A DNA stretch of 64,000 nucleotides from Nocardioides bruguierae. GTDB lineage: Bacteria; Actinomycetota; Actinomycetes; Propionibacteriales; Nocardioidaceae. Shown here piece after piece: positions 34,696 to 44,545 of the stretch. The translations under genes and the position numbers were made by a program. Where the stretch lies: positions 119,081-183,080 of the forward strand of contig NZ_JAMOIL010000012.1 of the NCBI RefSeq assembly GCF_023656415.1, written 5' to 3'. The notes under the pieces are model-generated. The model did no database searches. It saw nothing but the letters and a program-made list of their open reading frames with translations, and was not told the DNA's origin. How positions within the stretch are numbered: position 1 is the first letter of the stretch; each line of letters opens with the position of its first letter.

Positions 34696-35310
34696 TCAGG
34701 CCGCGCGGCGCCGCAGCAGCGCGACCCCGGCGGGCACCAGCGACACGGCCACGAGGCCCAGGGTCACGAGGTCGACGTGGTCGGCCACGAACCGCACCTC
34801 ACCGAGGTACCAGCCGGCGGCCAGGAGCAGCACGACCCAGAGCAGGCCGCCGAGCACGTTGTAGACCGTGAACCGGCGCCGAGGCATCGCGAGGGCACCG
34901 GCGACGACCGGGGTGAAGGTGCGCACGAGCGGCACGAAGCGGGCCAGGACGACGGCCTTGTGCCCGTGCTCGAGGAAGAACCGGTGGGCGGCGTCGATGT
35001 GGTGCCCCGAGAGCCACCGCGGCCGGTGCCCGCCGTCCTCGCGGGAGACCAGCAGCCGGCTCCCCCACCGCTGCCCGATGAGGTAGCCGACCTGGTCGCC
35101 CAGCGCCGCACCGAGCCACGCGGCGCCCGCGAAGACCCAGATCGAGGCGCTGAGCACCCCGGACGAGGCGAGCACGGCCACGGCGAAGAGCAGCGAGTCG
35201 CCCGGGAGGAAGAAGCCGACCAGCAGGCCCGTCTCGGCGAAGAGCACCGCGCCCACGAGCAGCGGGGCCCAGAGTCCGAGGGAGGCGAGCAGCGGGTCGA
35301 GGTAGGCCAT
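34696..35310 (-). CDS. DedA family membrane protein
   Basis: 204 residues from ATG 35310. DedA motifs are clear: FAETGLLVGFFLPGDSLLFA (F/Y-E-x-x-x-x-x-x-P-G-D/E) near 25-44, the re-entrant region GDQVGYLIGQRWG, and FLEHGHKAVVLARFVPLVRT with the conserved R-F-x-P-x-x-R. Members are polytopic inner-membrane proteins tied to undecaprenyl phosphate or phospholipid scrambling and pH or drug tolerance. It probably shares a transcript with the MarR gene downstream. Confidence 0.9.
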   Translation of the reverse strand: MAYLDPLLASLGLWAPLLVGAVLFAETGLLVGFFLPGDSLLFAVAVLASSGVLSASIWVFAGAAWLGAALGDQVGYLIGQRWGSRLLVSREDGGHRPRWLSGHHIDAAHRFFLEHGHKAVVLARFVPLVRTFTPVVAGALAMPRRRFTVYNVLGGLLWVVLLLAAGWYLGEVRFVADHVDLVTLGLVAVSLVPAGVALLRRRAA

Positions 35311-35382
35311 CACACTTTCACGGTTTCCCGTCCCGCCTGCACCGAACCTGACCGCCGCTCCCCCGGCGGGGTGGGTTCGCGC

Positions 35383-36609
35383 TCAGGCCAGGCGGTGCCG
35401 CGTGGCGTGCATGAGGAGTCCGCCGAGCACCACCACGACGCCCGAGGCGACGAGCAGCGGCGTCACCCCGGCCGCGTCGAGGAGCAGACCACCGAGCGCG
35501 GTGCCCAGGGCGATGGCCAGCTGGAAGACGGCGACGTAGAGGCCGCCGGCGGACTCGATGCGGGTCGGCTCCGCCCGGGCGGTGAGCGTCTGGGTGGAGG
35601 TCGCGATGCCGCCGAAGCCGAGGCCCCAGACCGCCACGGCGACCAGCGCGAGCGGGACCGAGCCCGTGCCCAGCGCCCCGGCCACGGCGAGCAGGACGAC
35701 GGCGGCGCAGATGACGCCGGGCACCACCAGGAGCAGCAGCGGCAGGCGCCGGTCGATCACCACGCCGACGGCGGCGTTGCCGAGCAGCCCGCCAGCGCCG
35801 TAGAGCACCAGCGCCAGAGCGACGAGGCCGGTGTTCATCCCGCCCACGGCGTCGATCGCGGGACGCACGAAGGTGTAGCTGCCGAAGTGGCCGGCCACGA
35901 GCAGGCCGACACCGGCCAGCCCGAGCAGCAGCACCGGGGAGCGCAGCGTGCCGAGCAGGGCCGCGGCGCCGGCCCCGGGCGAGGCGGGCACCGACGGCAC
36001 CAGCACCGCGATCGCCGCCAGCGCCACGAGGCCGAGGGCGGCGACGCCCCAGAACACCGGCCGCCAACCGGCGGCCGAGGAGAGCAGCGCACCGAGCGGC
36101 ACCGAGAGGACGAGCGAGGCCGAGAGCCCCAGGTTGACGATCGACATGGCGCGGCCCAGCCGGGCGGCCGAGACCAGGCGGGCGCAGACGCCGATGGCCA
36201 GCGCCCAGCTGCCGGCGATCGCGGCCCCGAGCAGCAGCCGGGCGACGACCACCACGGCGTAGGCCGGCGCCACCGCGGTGAGGACGTTGGCGAGCACGGC
36301 CACGGCGAGCAGGCCGAGCAGCAGGACGCGGCGGTCGGTCCGGGGGAAGAGCAGGGTGATGCCCGGCCCGGCGAGCATGCCGACCAGGGCGGTGGCCGTG
36401 ACCACCTGGCCGGCGACGCCCTCGGAGACGCCGAAGTCGTCGGCCATCGCGGGCAGCAGGCTCGCCGGCAGGAACTCGCTGGTGACGAGGCTGAAGATCG
36501 CCAGGGCCAGGGCGCCCACCGCCGCCCACTCCCGGGCACCGGGGGCGCCGACCTCGCTCCTGGCCGCGCCCGTGGGCGTGCCGCCGGCGGTCTGGTCGGT
36601 GAGGCTCAT
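35383..36609 (-). CDS. MFS efflux transporter (AraJ/Bcr-like)
   Basis: 408 residues from ATG 36609 (MSLTDQTAGG); upstream in-frame sequence is not protein-like. Twelve hydrophobic segments are visible, helix 1 with AIFSLVTSEFLPASLLPAMA and the SEFLP motif of the AraJ/sugar-efflux group. TALVGMLAGPGITLLFPRTD replaces canonical motif A. These proteins export drugs, sugars or arabinose-like compounds by proton antiport. The substrate is unknown. It is 72 bp upstream of DedA on the same strand. Confidence 0.87.
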   Translation of the reverse strand: MSLTDQTAGGTPTGAARSEVGAPGAREWAAVGALALAIFSLVTSEFLPASLLPAMADDFGVSEGVAGQVVTATALVGMLAGPGITLLFPRTDRRVLLLGLLAVAVLANVLTAVAPAYAVVVVARLLLGAAIAGSWALAIGVCARLVSAARLGRAMSIVNLGLSASLVLSVPLGALLSSAAGWRPVFWGVAALGLVALAAIAVLVPSVPASPGAGAAALLGTLRSPVLLLGLAGVGLLVAGHFGSYTFVRPAIDAVGGMNTGLVALALVLYGAGGLLGNAAVGVVIDRRLPLLLLVVPGVICAAVVLLAVAGALGTGSVPLALVAVAVWGLGFGGIATSTQTLTARAEPTRIESAGGLYVAVFQLAIALGTALGGLLLDAAGVTPLLVASGVVVVLGGLLMHATRHRLA

Positions 36610-36781
36610 CGTCCTGCTCTCGTCGCGGGGCCGGGCGACCCGGGACGGGCCGACCGCGTGCGACAACTGTCGGGCAGGAGCAGGTGTTCCCGGCGCGCGT
36701 CTCACCGGACGGCCCCTGCAGGAGCAACCTCGGCACACCCCGCCACCCGCGGCGAAGCCGCTCGCGAGACGACCTCGAGGC

Positions 36782-37558
36782 CTAGGCGCCCGCGGCCACC
36801 TCGACCAGGTGCACCTCTACCCCGGCTGCCCGGTAGGCCGCGACCGCGTGCGGGTCTGCGTCAGCGGTCGTGACGAGGTGCATGACGTCCGTGGGATCGC
36901 CGAACCGGAAGGTCGACACGGTGACGAGCTTGTCCGGGCCCGCGACGAGCACGGTCCGGGTGGCCGCCGCGAGGCAGGCTCGCTTCAGCCTGGCGTCCTC
37001 GAAGGTGACGGACGTGAGTCCGTGGTCCGGCGCGGCCGAGCAGGCTCCGAGCACCGCGACGTCGACGTGCAGAGCCTGCACCGCCTCGAGAGCGGCTCCA
37101 CCGGCGAACGCCAGCGTGTCCGTCTCGACTGCACCTCCTGGCACCACCACGCTCACCCCGGGCACCGCGGCCAGCGCCGCGGCGGCGTGCAGGGACAGCG
37201 CGAGCGCGGTCAACGGTCGGCCGGTGAGCGACCGGGCCACTGCCAAGCAGGTGGTGCCGTTGTCGACCACCAGCGACTCGTGGTCCTCGACCAGTGCCGC
37301 CGCGGCGGCTCCGAGCGCCTCCTTGCGCACCTGGTCGGCGTCGTAGCGAGTGCTGAACGGCATCGGCCGCCCCCGTTTGGCGGGCCGCCGAGCACCTCCG
37401 TGGGGTCGGCTCAGCACGCCGTGCCCCTCGAGCTCACGCAGGTCGCGGCGGATGGTCACGGCCGGGGCTCCGGTCAGGGCAACGAGGTCGTCGACGGTCA
37501 TCACCTCCGCGCCACCGATCGCTCTGATGATCGCTTTGTGGCGAAGTGATCGTTGCAC
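36782..37558 (-). CDS. DeoR/GlpR family transcriptional regulator
   Basis: 258 residues if started at GTG 37558, the usual family length; TTG 37570 with AGGAG upstream is an alternative. The helix-turn-helix is VMTVDDLVALTGAPAVTIRR (about 19-38) followed by RELEGHGVLSRPHGGARRP, the G-G-A motif of DeoR proteins. The sugar-phosphate sensor domain holds VVDNGTTCLAVARSL and the C-terminal DKLVTVSTFRFG. Its promoter region is directly next to a truncated MFS gene on the opposite strand, probably once its target; that divergent gene has lost its first half. Confidence 0.85.
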   Translation of the reverse strand: MQRSLRHKAIIRAIGGAEVMTVDDLVALTGAPAVTIRRDLRELEGHGVLSRPHGGARRPAKRGRPMPFSTRYDADQVRKEALGAAAAALVEDHESLVVDNGTTCLAVARSLTGRPLTALALSLHAAAALAAVPGVSVVVPGGAVETDTLAFAGGAALEAVQALHVDVAVLGACSAAPDHGLTSVTFEDARLKRACLAAATRTVLVAGPDKLVTVSTFRFGDPTDVMHLVTTADADPHAVAAYRAAGVEVHLVEVAAGA

Positions 37559-37570
37559 GCGATCATTCAA

Positions 37571-37975
37571 GGTCGTGCTCCTGCTGGGCACCGAGACCGA
37601 CGCACCGCCGGGCATCGCGGGCCTCGGTCTGAGCGTCGTGCTCGGGGCGCAGTTCGTCGGTCGCATGCTGGGGGACCCCCTCACCGACCGCTTCGGCCGC
37701 GAGCGCGTCGCCGCAGCGGGCGGGCTGCTCGTCGCGGGCGGTTCGCTGGCGGTCGTGCTGACTCCGGCCTACCCCGTGGCGTTCGCGGGCTTCGCCCTCG
37801 CGGGCCTCGGCTGCGCCACGCTCGTGCCCGCAGCGTTCGCGGCCGCCGGACGTGTGCCCGGACTGCCCCAAGGCACCGGTATCGCCGTCGTCGGCTGGTT
37901 GATGCGGCTGGGTTTCCTCCTGACGTCCCCTGCCGTGGGCCTGCTCTCCGACGCGACCAGGAGCCGACCGGGCAC
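37571..37975 (+). pseudogene. Remnant of an MFS transporter gene (C-terminal half only)
   Basis: An in-frame stretch reads GLSVVLGAQFVGRMLGDPLT, DRFGRERVAAAGGLLVAGGS and GIAVVGWLMRLGFLLTSPAV, the central and late helices of an MFS permease (motif G-D-P-L-T-D-R-F-G-R). It has no start for the N-terminal half and breaks after LLSDATRSR, before the last helix. It begins directly against the DeoR start and ends at a terminator, so both ends look cut. It is probably not functional. Confidence 0.7.
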
Positions 37976-37981
37976 GAACGA

Positions 37982-38014
37982 ACAGGCCCCGCACCCAGTG
38001 GGTGCGGGGCCTGT
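37982..38014. terminator. Strong hairpin terminator
   Basis: Perfect 15-bp arms ACAGGCCCCGCACCC and their complement with an AGT loop are followed on the plus strand by CCTTTTCTT. It separates the MFS remnant (+) from the end of the sugar cluster (-) at 38045 and can serve both. Confidence 0.9.
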
Positions 38015-38044
38015 CCTTTTCTTCGCCGGACCGGGGAGCCCTTC

Positions 38045-38863
38045 CTAGTCCGCCGTCAGGGTGAACGCCTCGCGGAAGCGCTCGAGTGCCACCGTGGAGT
38101 CACCGGAGGCGAACGCCTCCATGCCCACGACGCCGCGGTAGCCGGCGTCGTGGAGGGCCGCCGCGACGGCCGGGTAGCGGATCTCGCCCGTGAACGGCTC
38201 GCACCGTCCGGGCACGTCGGCGACCTGCACCTCACCGAGGTACGGGGCGCTCTCGCGCACGCGCTCGATGAGGTTCCCCTCGCCGATCTGCGCGTGGTAG
38301 AGGTCCAGGTTCATCCGCAGGTGCGGGGAGTCGACCGCCGCCACGAGGGCGTGGGTGTCCTCGGCCAGCGCGAACGGCGTGCCGGGGTGGTCGACGGGCA
38401 GGTTGAGGTTCTCCAGGCAGAAGACCACGTCCTCGCGCTCGCCGAGGGCGGCGATGCGGGCCAGCGTCTTCTCCGCGGCCATCCACATGGCGCCGGTGAC
38501 GTGCTCGATCGGCTTGATCGGCAGGCCCTTGTCGTCCAGGCCCGTGCCGTGGAGGTTGAGGTTCGGGACGCCGGTGCGCGCGCCGAGCCGGCGGGCGGCC
38601 GCGATGGACTCCTCGGCCGTCTTCAGCAGCGCGTCGGCGCCGTCGGGGTCGATGAGGTCGCCCTCCACGTAGCCGGTCATGGAGGTGAACCGGGCCTCGG
38701 TGGCGGCCAGGGCGTCCAGGTCCTTGCCGGGCCAGCCCCAGATCTCCACGGCCAGGCCGAAGTCCCGGATCCTCTCGACCCGCTCGAGGAACGGCAGGTC
38801 GGTGAAGACCATCTCGGCGCAGGCGGCGAGGACGAAGCCCTCGCCGTGCTCGGCGGACGTCAT
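38045..38863 (-). CDS. Hydroxypyruvate isomerase-like TIM-barrel protein
   Basis: 272 residues from ATG 38863, whose A overlaps the upstream stop (TGATG), so translation is coupled. It starts MTSAEHGEGFVLAACAEMVF and has barrel motifs VVFCLENLNLPVDHPG (Glu metal ligand), RMNLDLYHAQIGEG (Asp and His) and VQVADVPGRCEPFTGEI, the last close to hydroxypyruvate isomerase. It could isomerise hydroxypyruvate/tartronate semialdehyde or a related keto sugar. It is last in the operon with a close TIM-barrel relative, an oxidoreductase and an ABC importer. Confidence 0.85.
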   Translation of the reverse strand: MTSAEHGEGFVLAACAEMVFTDLPFLERVERIRDFGLAVEIWGWPGKDLDALAATEARFTSMTGYVEGDLIDPDGADALLKTAEESIAAARRLGARTGVPNLNLHGTGLDDKGLPIKPIEHVTGAMWMAAEKTLARIAALGEREDVVFCLENLNLPVDHPGTPFALAEDTHALVAAVDSPHLRMNLDLYHAQIGEGNLIERVRESAPYLGEVQVADVPGRCEPFTGEIRYPAVAAALHDAGYRGVVGMEAFASGDSTVALERFREAFTLTAD

Positions 38864-39744
38864 CAGCCCCACCGCTTCACGTGCTTGTCGATCTCGCTGC
38901 GCATGAAGCGGGTCGACTCCTCGCGGCGGTCCTCCCACGCGAAGACGCAGGAGGTGAGGATCGCGTCGTCGTTCTGCGCGAAGCCCATCGTGCCGAGCTT
39001 GGCGAAGAACGCGTCGAAGTCGACCTCGCCCTGCCCCATGTCGAGGTGCTGGTGCACGCGCACGGAGTTGCCGGGCGGGTTGGTGATGTAGCGCAGGCCG
39101 GACGACGCGGTGTGGTCGAAGCAGTCGGCCAGGTGCACGTGGGTCAGCAGGTCGCCCGCGTACTCCATGATGTCCACCATCTCCTCCGCGGTGTGTGCGC
39201 CATGGTGGAACGTGTGCGGCGTGCAGTACAGGTAGGAGACGAGGTTCGAGTTGATCCCGCGGATCATGTCGATCGAGGTCTTCGCGTCCTCGACGAAGTC
39301 GTCGGGGTGCGGCTCCAGGCGCAGGTGCACGCCCTCGCGCTCGAAGACCGGCAGGAGCTCCTCCATCGAGCGCCAGAACTGACCCTCGCTGGTCTCGGCG
39401 TCCTCCGGGCGGCCGTTGAACTCCGAGTTCATGATGTGGCAGTCCAGCTCGACGGTCAGCTCGATCGCCCGCTTCCAGTAGCGGACGGCGGCCTGGCGCT
39501 GGATCTCGTCCGGGCCCGCCCAGCGGTACAGCGGCAGGTGGCAGGCCAGCTTCACGCCGGCGGCGTCCAAGGCCTTCTTGAAGCCCTTCACCGTGTCGTC
39601 GTTCGCGCGGGCGTGCAGGAAGAACGGGGTGAAGTCCTCGCGGGGGGACAGCTCGATGTACTCGAAACCCAGGTCGGCGACGACGCCGGGCAGCTGCGTC
39701 AGCGGGACCTCGCGGAACATGTAGGGGTCGAGGGCGATCTTCAT
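38863..39744 (-). CDS. Sugar phosphate isomerase/epimerase (IolH-like TIM barrel)
   Basis: 293 residues starting MKIALDPYMFREVPLTQL. Metal-binding motifs: RLEPHPDDFVEDAK (Glu near residue 148), FHHGAHTAEEMVD, LTHVHLADCFDHTAS and a late VHQHLDMGQGEVDF. It is nearly the same protein as the truncated gene at 1-602, with about 7 percent differences over the shared 200 residues. It follows an iolG-like gene here just as it does at the left edge. A role in inositol-type or branched-sugar breakdown is inferred. Confidence 0.87.
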   Translation of the reverse strand: MKIALDPYMFREVPLTQLPGVVADLGFEYIELSPREDFTPFFLHARANDDTVKGFKKALDAAGVKLACHLPLYRWAGPDEIQRQAAVRYWKRAIELTVELDCHIMNSEFNGRPEDAETSEGQFWRSMEELLPVFEREGVHLRLEPHPDDFVEDAKTSIDMIRGINSNLVSYLYCTPHTFHHGAHTAEEMVDIMEYAGDLLTHVHLADCFDHTASSGLRYITNPPGNSVRVHQHLDMGQGEVDFDAFFAKLGTMGFAQNDDAILTSCVFAWEDRREESTRFMRSEIDKHVKRWG

Positions 39745-39814
39745 GGGGGTGCAGTCCTTCGCGTCGGTGCGGGGAGGGCGGGCGGGGACGGGCCGGGCCG
39801 GACAGGCTGGCGCG

Positions 39815-40825
39815 TCAGGCGTAGAAGGCGGGGCGGTCGGCGTAGTCGACCTCGACCCGCTCCCCCGCCTCCAGGGCCCGGACGCCGGCGGCGCAGGCGG
39901 CCGCGACCAGGTAGCCGTCCCAGGCGGTGGGGCCGTCGATGGTGCCGGTCTTGGCGGCGTTCACCCACGACTGGATCTCGTGCTCGAAGGCGGGCGCGAA
40001 CCGGGTCTTGAAGGTGGTGTGCTCGGCGCCGGAGAAGCGGCCGTCGCGCCACACGGTGGTGCCGGAGGTCCGACCGATCTCGGCGATCCCGTCGGCGAAG
40101 ACCGCCTCGGTCTTCACCTGGTAGCCGAAGCGGACGCTCACGTTCATCTCGACGTCGGCGACGACTCCGCTGGCGGTCTCGAGCAGCACCAGGATCGGCT
40201 CGTCGAGGTGGGCGGCGTTGTTCGGGTTCCGCTTGAGGTGCTTGACCTCGACCGAGGTGACGGGCGAGTGGGTGAGGTAGCGGACGATGTCGAACTCGTG
40301 CACGACCGAGTCGTTGATGAGCATCTGCTGGGTGTAGCTGTCGGGCACGTCGGGGTTGCGGTGCGCGCAGCGCAGGGCGAGCAGGTCGCCCATCCCGCCG
40401 TCCGCGATCATCTTCCGCAGCTCCATGTAGCCGGCGTCGTAGCGCCGCATGAACCCGACCTGGATCAGCTTGCGGCCGCCGGCGGCCTCGACCTGCACGA
40501 CCTCCAGCGCGGAGGCGGCGTCGGGCGTCAGCGGCTTCTCGCACAGCGTCGGCAGACCCGCCTCGATGACGGCCAGGAGATCGGGCTGGTGGAACGTGCC
40601 CGGGGTGGCGATCAGCACCGCGTCCATCGCGTCGGCGGCGATGGCGTCGGCCAGGCTGGAGAAGCAGCGGGCGCCCGGCGCGTCGGCCGCGGCGGCCTCG
40701 GCGCGCGAGGTGTCGGGGTCGATGACCGCCGAGACGACGGCGCCGGCGATGCGGTCACGGATGCGGAGGACGTGGTCGGCTCCCATGAGGCCGGTGCCCA
40801 CGACGGCGATGCGGAGGTCGGACAT
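39815..40825 (-). CDS. iolG: Gfo/Idh/MocA family oxidoreductase, inositol 2-dehydrogenase-like
   Basis: 336 residues. The NAD site is AVVGTGLMGADHVLRI (residues 7-22), the lysine motif is CEKPLTPD near 94, and NPDVPDSYTQQMLINDSVVH leads to the catalytic H-x-F-D in HEFDIVRYL. It matches the gene at 797-1822 in layout and motif set but differs in about half its residues. Oxidation of myo-inositol or another polyol with NAD is likely. It lies between the ABC importer ATPase and the IolH-like gene, so imported sugar is probably its substrate. Confidence 0.87.
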   Translation of the reverse strand: MSDLRIAVVGTGLMGADHVLRIRDRIAGAVVSAVIDPDTSRAEAAAADAPGARCFSSLADAIAADAMDAVLIATPGTFHQPDLLAVIEAGLPTLCEKPLTPDAASALEVVQVEAAGGRKLIQVGFMRRYDAGYMELRKMIADGGMGDLLALRCAHRNPDVPDSYTQQMLINDSVVHEFDIVRYLTHSPVTSVEVKHLKRNPNNAAHLDEPILVLLETASGVVADVEMNVSVRFGYQVKTEAVFADGIAEIGRTSGTTVWRDGRFSGAEHTTFKTRFAPAFEHEIQSWVNAAKTGTIDGPTAWDGYLVAAACAAGVRALEAGERVEVDYADRPAFYA

Positions 40826-40932
40826 GACGATCCTTGCTGGGGAGGTGCTGCGGCGAGCAGGGGGGGCGGAGCGGGCAGGCCCCGACCGGACGAGTGGTCG
40901 GGGCCGGCCGCGTGTTCCTCGGGAGGGACGAC

Positions 40933-41737
<805 letters not shown>

Positions 41738-41745
<8 letters not shown>

Positions 41746-42817
41746 TGGTCGCCTTCTTCTCCGTCGCGGTGGTGGTGGCGGTCGCGGTGGCGGCATGACC
41801 GCCTCCGCCGCCAGGTGCCGGCTTCTTCTTGTCCTTGGGCTTCGCGGCGGACATCGCCAGCTTGCGGAAGGTGTTGTTCGAGAGGACCGCGATCAGCAGC
41901 AGCATGCCGAGGATCAGCGCGGACCAGTCGGAGTCCCAGCCGGTGTAGTAGATGCCCTGGTAGACGATGGCGAAGGTCATCGTGCCGAAGAGGACGCCGA
42001 TCGGGGAGCCGAAGCCACCGGTGAGGAGCACGCCGCCGACGACGACCGCGATGATCGAGTTGAAGACGTAGGACTGGCCGGCGGAGACCTGGGCGCTGGA
42101 GTACAGGGCGACCTGGATGACACCGAGCAGGGCGGAGCCGAAGCCGGAGCCGATGTAGAGCATGACGGTGGTGCGGTCGACCGGGACACCGGCGGCGCGG
42201 GCGGAGACCTCGTCGCCACCGATCGCGTAGACCCAGTTGCCGAAGCGGGTGCGGTAGACGATCCAGGAGACGACCAGGACCATCGCGAGGGCGAAGAGGA
42301 CGGCGGTCTCGAACTGGTCGAACATCAGGCCACCGAAGATGTTCTTCACGCCCTCGTCCACCTGCACCGACACGAGCACGGTGCCGGTGGTGAGGCGGGT
42401 GACGCCGTAGACGATGCCCTGGATGGAGAACATCGTGGCGAGGGTGACGATGAAGGACGGCAGCTTGACCTTCGTGACCAGGAGGCCGTTGACGAGGCCG
42501 AGCAGGGCGCCGACGGCGAGGCCGGCGATGACGCCGATCCAGGACGGCAGCCCGTAGTAGCCGGAGAGGATCGCGAAGGTCATGGCGCCTGCGGCGAGCA
42601 CCGAGCCGACCGAGAGGTCGAGGTGGCCGGCGATCATGACGAGCGCGACGGGCAGGGAGATGAGGGCGAGCTCGGCGGCGACGTTGACCCACGTCGCGGT
42701 GCCGGCGAAGCCGAGGAAGTTCGGGCGACCGAACCAGGAGAAGAACAGGAAGACGAAGATCGTGCCCATGAGCGCGGAGAACTCCGGGCGCCGGGCCATC
42801 GAACGCAGATTGAACAC
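41738..42817 (-). CDS. Sugar ABC transporter permease (RbsC/FrcC type)
   Basis: 359 residues from GTG 42817 with AAGGAG ten bases upstream; the in-frame ATG 63 bp earlier lies in a proline-rich non-protein stretch. Ten or so hydrophobic segments are seen, including LMGTIFVFLFFSWFGRPNF near 17, AGHLDLSVGSVLAAGAMTFA (the conserved D-L-S-V-G-S) near 62 and the loop VSWIVYRTRFGNWVYAIGGD with ARAAGVPV after it. The C-terminus is Gly, Ala and Thr-rich. It forms the import channel with the adjacent ATPase. Confidence 0.9.
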
Positions 42818-42887
42818 TGGGGTGGGCTCCTTCAAGGGTGGGTCGGGGCGGGCTCGCGCAGGACGCGGGCCCGCCCCCACGATCTGC

Positions 42888-43928
42888 TGAGCGCGGGCCG
42901 GTCTTGACGCCGGCGCCGATCTGGTCGACGTTGTCGGCGGTCACCAGGGCCGGGCCGGTCAGGATGATGTTCGTGGCCGGGAGGATGCCGTACTGGTCGT
43001 ACTGCCAGGCGGCGGAGACGGCCAGGAAGCCCTGGAGCCAGCCCTGCTGGTCCACGGCGAACAGCTGGGAGCCGTCGCTGATGCGGTTGAGGATGTTCTC
43101 GGAGATGTCGAACGAGCCGGCGAGGGCGTCGCTGCCGGCCTGCTGGATACCAGCAGCCGCGGCGTCGGCGTCAGCCGAGGAGATCGTCATGACGCCGTCG
43201 ATGCTGGGGTCCTGCGAGAGGGCGCCCTTGACCGCGTTGGAGATGGCGGCCGCGTCACCGAAGGACTTGCCGGGGAGGACCAGCTGGTCGGCGGTGCCGC
43301 CGTTGGCCTCCATGCCGTCCTTGGTGCCGTCGCAACGGGCCTCGATGTTGACCGAGCCGGGCGAGGTGTTCACGCAGATGACGTTGGTGGCGCCGTTCTC
43401 GGCCAGGTACTCGCCCGCGGCCTTGCCGGCCTCGTACTCGTCGGTGCCGAAGTAGCCCAGGGCACCGGTGTTCTCGACCTCGGACTCGCCACCGGCGTTG
43501 TAGAGGACGACGGAGAGGCCGGAGTCCATGGCGTCGGCGATGGCCGGGTTCTCGGCGTCCGGCACCCAGTCCGGGAGGGCCAGCGAGGTGCAGCCGTTGG
43601 AGACGGCCTGCTGGATCAGCTTCACCATGTCCGGGCCGATGTTCTCGTAGGTCGGCAGCGGCATCCAGGTGTAGTCGGTGCCGGCGTCCTGGACGGCCAG
43701 GGAGGCGGCGTCCGCGCCGTTCTTGACGACTGCGAAGAACGCGTCCGCGCCGCCGATGATGCACACGCTCTTGCCGCTGCTCTCCGAGGAGGCCGCGGAG
43801 GCGGTGCCCGAGTTGGAGGAGGAGGCGTCCGAGGTGTCGGAACCGCCGCACGCGGCGAGAGCCAGCGTGGCCGCCGCGAGGACGGTACCGGCCTTCGCCA
43901 GCTTGCCGGCCTTGGTCAGTGCGTTCAT
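42888..43928 (-). CDS. Sugar ABC transporter substrate-binding lipoprotein with no stop codon at its expected end
   Basis: Starts at ATG 43928 with a lipoprotein signal, TVLAAATLALAAC, Cys27 as lipid site. The mature part is a periplasmic binding protein type 1 fold: KSVCIIGGADAFFAVVKNGA, then ILTGPALVTADNVDQIGAGV at the end. Family proteins end about here, at some 346 residues. The next codon (42890-42888) is TCA, one base from TGA, and the frame stays open to 41598, crossing the permease in another frame. The annotated end is therefore a guess at the ancestral stop. A stop-loss mutation, frameshift or base error would explain it. Confidence 0.75.
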
Positions 43929-44051
43929 TCCTGCATCCCTTCTGAAAGGTCCTGCGCTCCCTCTTTGGAGTCGCGAGGTCTGGGGTGGCACTCGGAGGCG
44001 GGAGCCCTGCCCGAGTGCCGGTGAGGTGGAGGTGAGTGGTGCCAGACGGGG

Positions 44052-44195
44052 TCAGCGGACCCCGGCGTCGGCGGTGGCCTCGAGGAGCACGGCGTGGGTG
44101 GGCCGGATGCTGGACGACCCGAGACCGGCGCCGGCCGAGGACCCCGTGGTGAGGGTTCGGCGGTGCAGGCTCGCGATGTCGACGCCCAGCTTCAT
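44052..44195 (-). CDS. Small hypothetical ORF leading the ABC importer operon
   Basis: 47 residues, starting MKLGVDIASLHRRTLTTGSS, with AGGAG seven bases before ATG 44195. It lies 123 bp before the binding-protein gene and after the divergent GntR promoter. No family is recognised and no membrane or signal segment is seen. It could be a leader peptide, the stub of a lost enzyme gene or chance; the good ribosome site is the main support. Confidence 0.35.
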   Translation of the reverse strand: MKLGVDIASLHRRTLTTGSSAGAGLGSSSIRPTHAVLLEATADAGVR

Positions 44196-44545
44196 CTGAT
44201 GCTCCTGAGAGGTCCCGCGGCGAGACGCCGAGACTCGACGTATCCGCATTCCGGTGACTGGCGACCGCTACGAGGTCGTTGGAGCAATTGAAGCCATGTG
44301 ATCGGCCTCACGTCAACACTTTGTCGTGACATGCCAACAAAATTGTTTCCAGCATGTGTAGGGCTGAGCAGCGGCGACGCTGAAATGTCGCCGTAACGCT
44401 TGCGTGACCCCGCAGTGACCCCTCACAGTGACGCCCTAATGTCAGGCCAAAGGAGGCGCGGCGTGGTCCAGATCTCAGCTCGGCGAGGGGCGTGGCACAC
44501 GTGTGCGCCCGGTTCTGACCCCATCGGCAGGCCGGCGGCCCACCC
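44196..44545. promoter_or_regulatory. Divergent promoter region between the sugar ABC operon and its GntR regulator
   Basis: A 350-bp non-coding stretch that is AT-rich at 44270-44400. It holds AACAA-AA-TTGTT (44336-44347), a short inverted repeat, and further CATGTG/GCATGT elements. These are candidate GntR sites. No gene is seen in it. Confidence 0.5.

Noticed and set aside
34777..36873. A 698-codon plus-strand frame opposite DedA and the MFS gene
   Set aside because: Low-complexity antisense frame with no recognisable fold; the minus-strand genes have clear family motifs.
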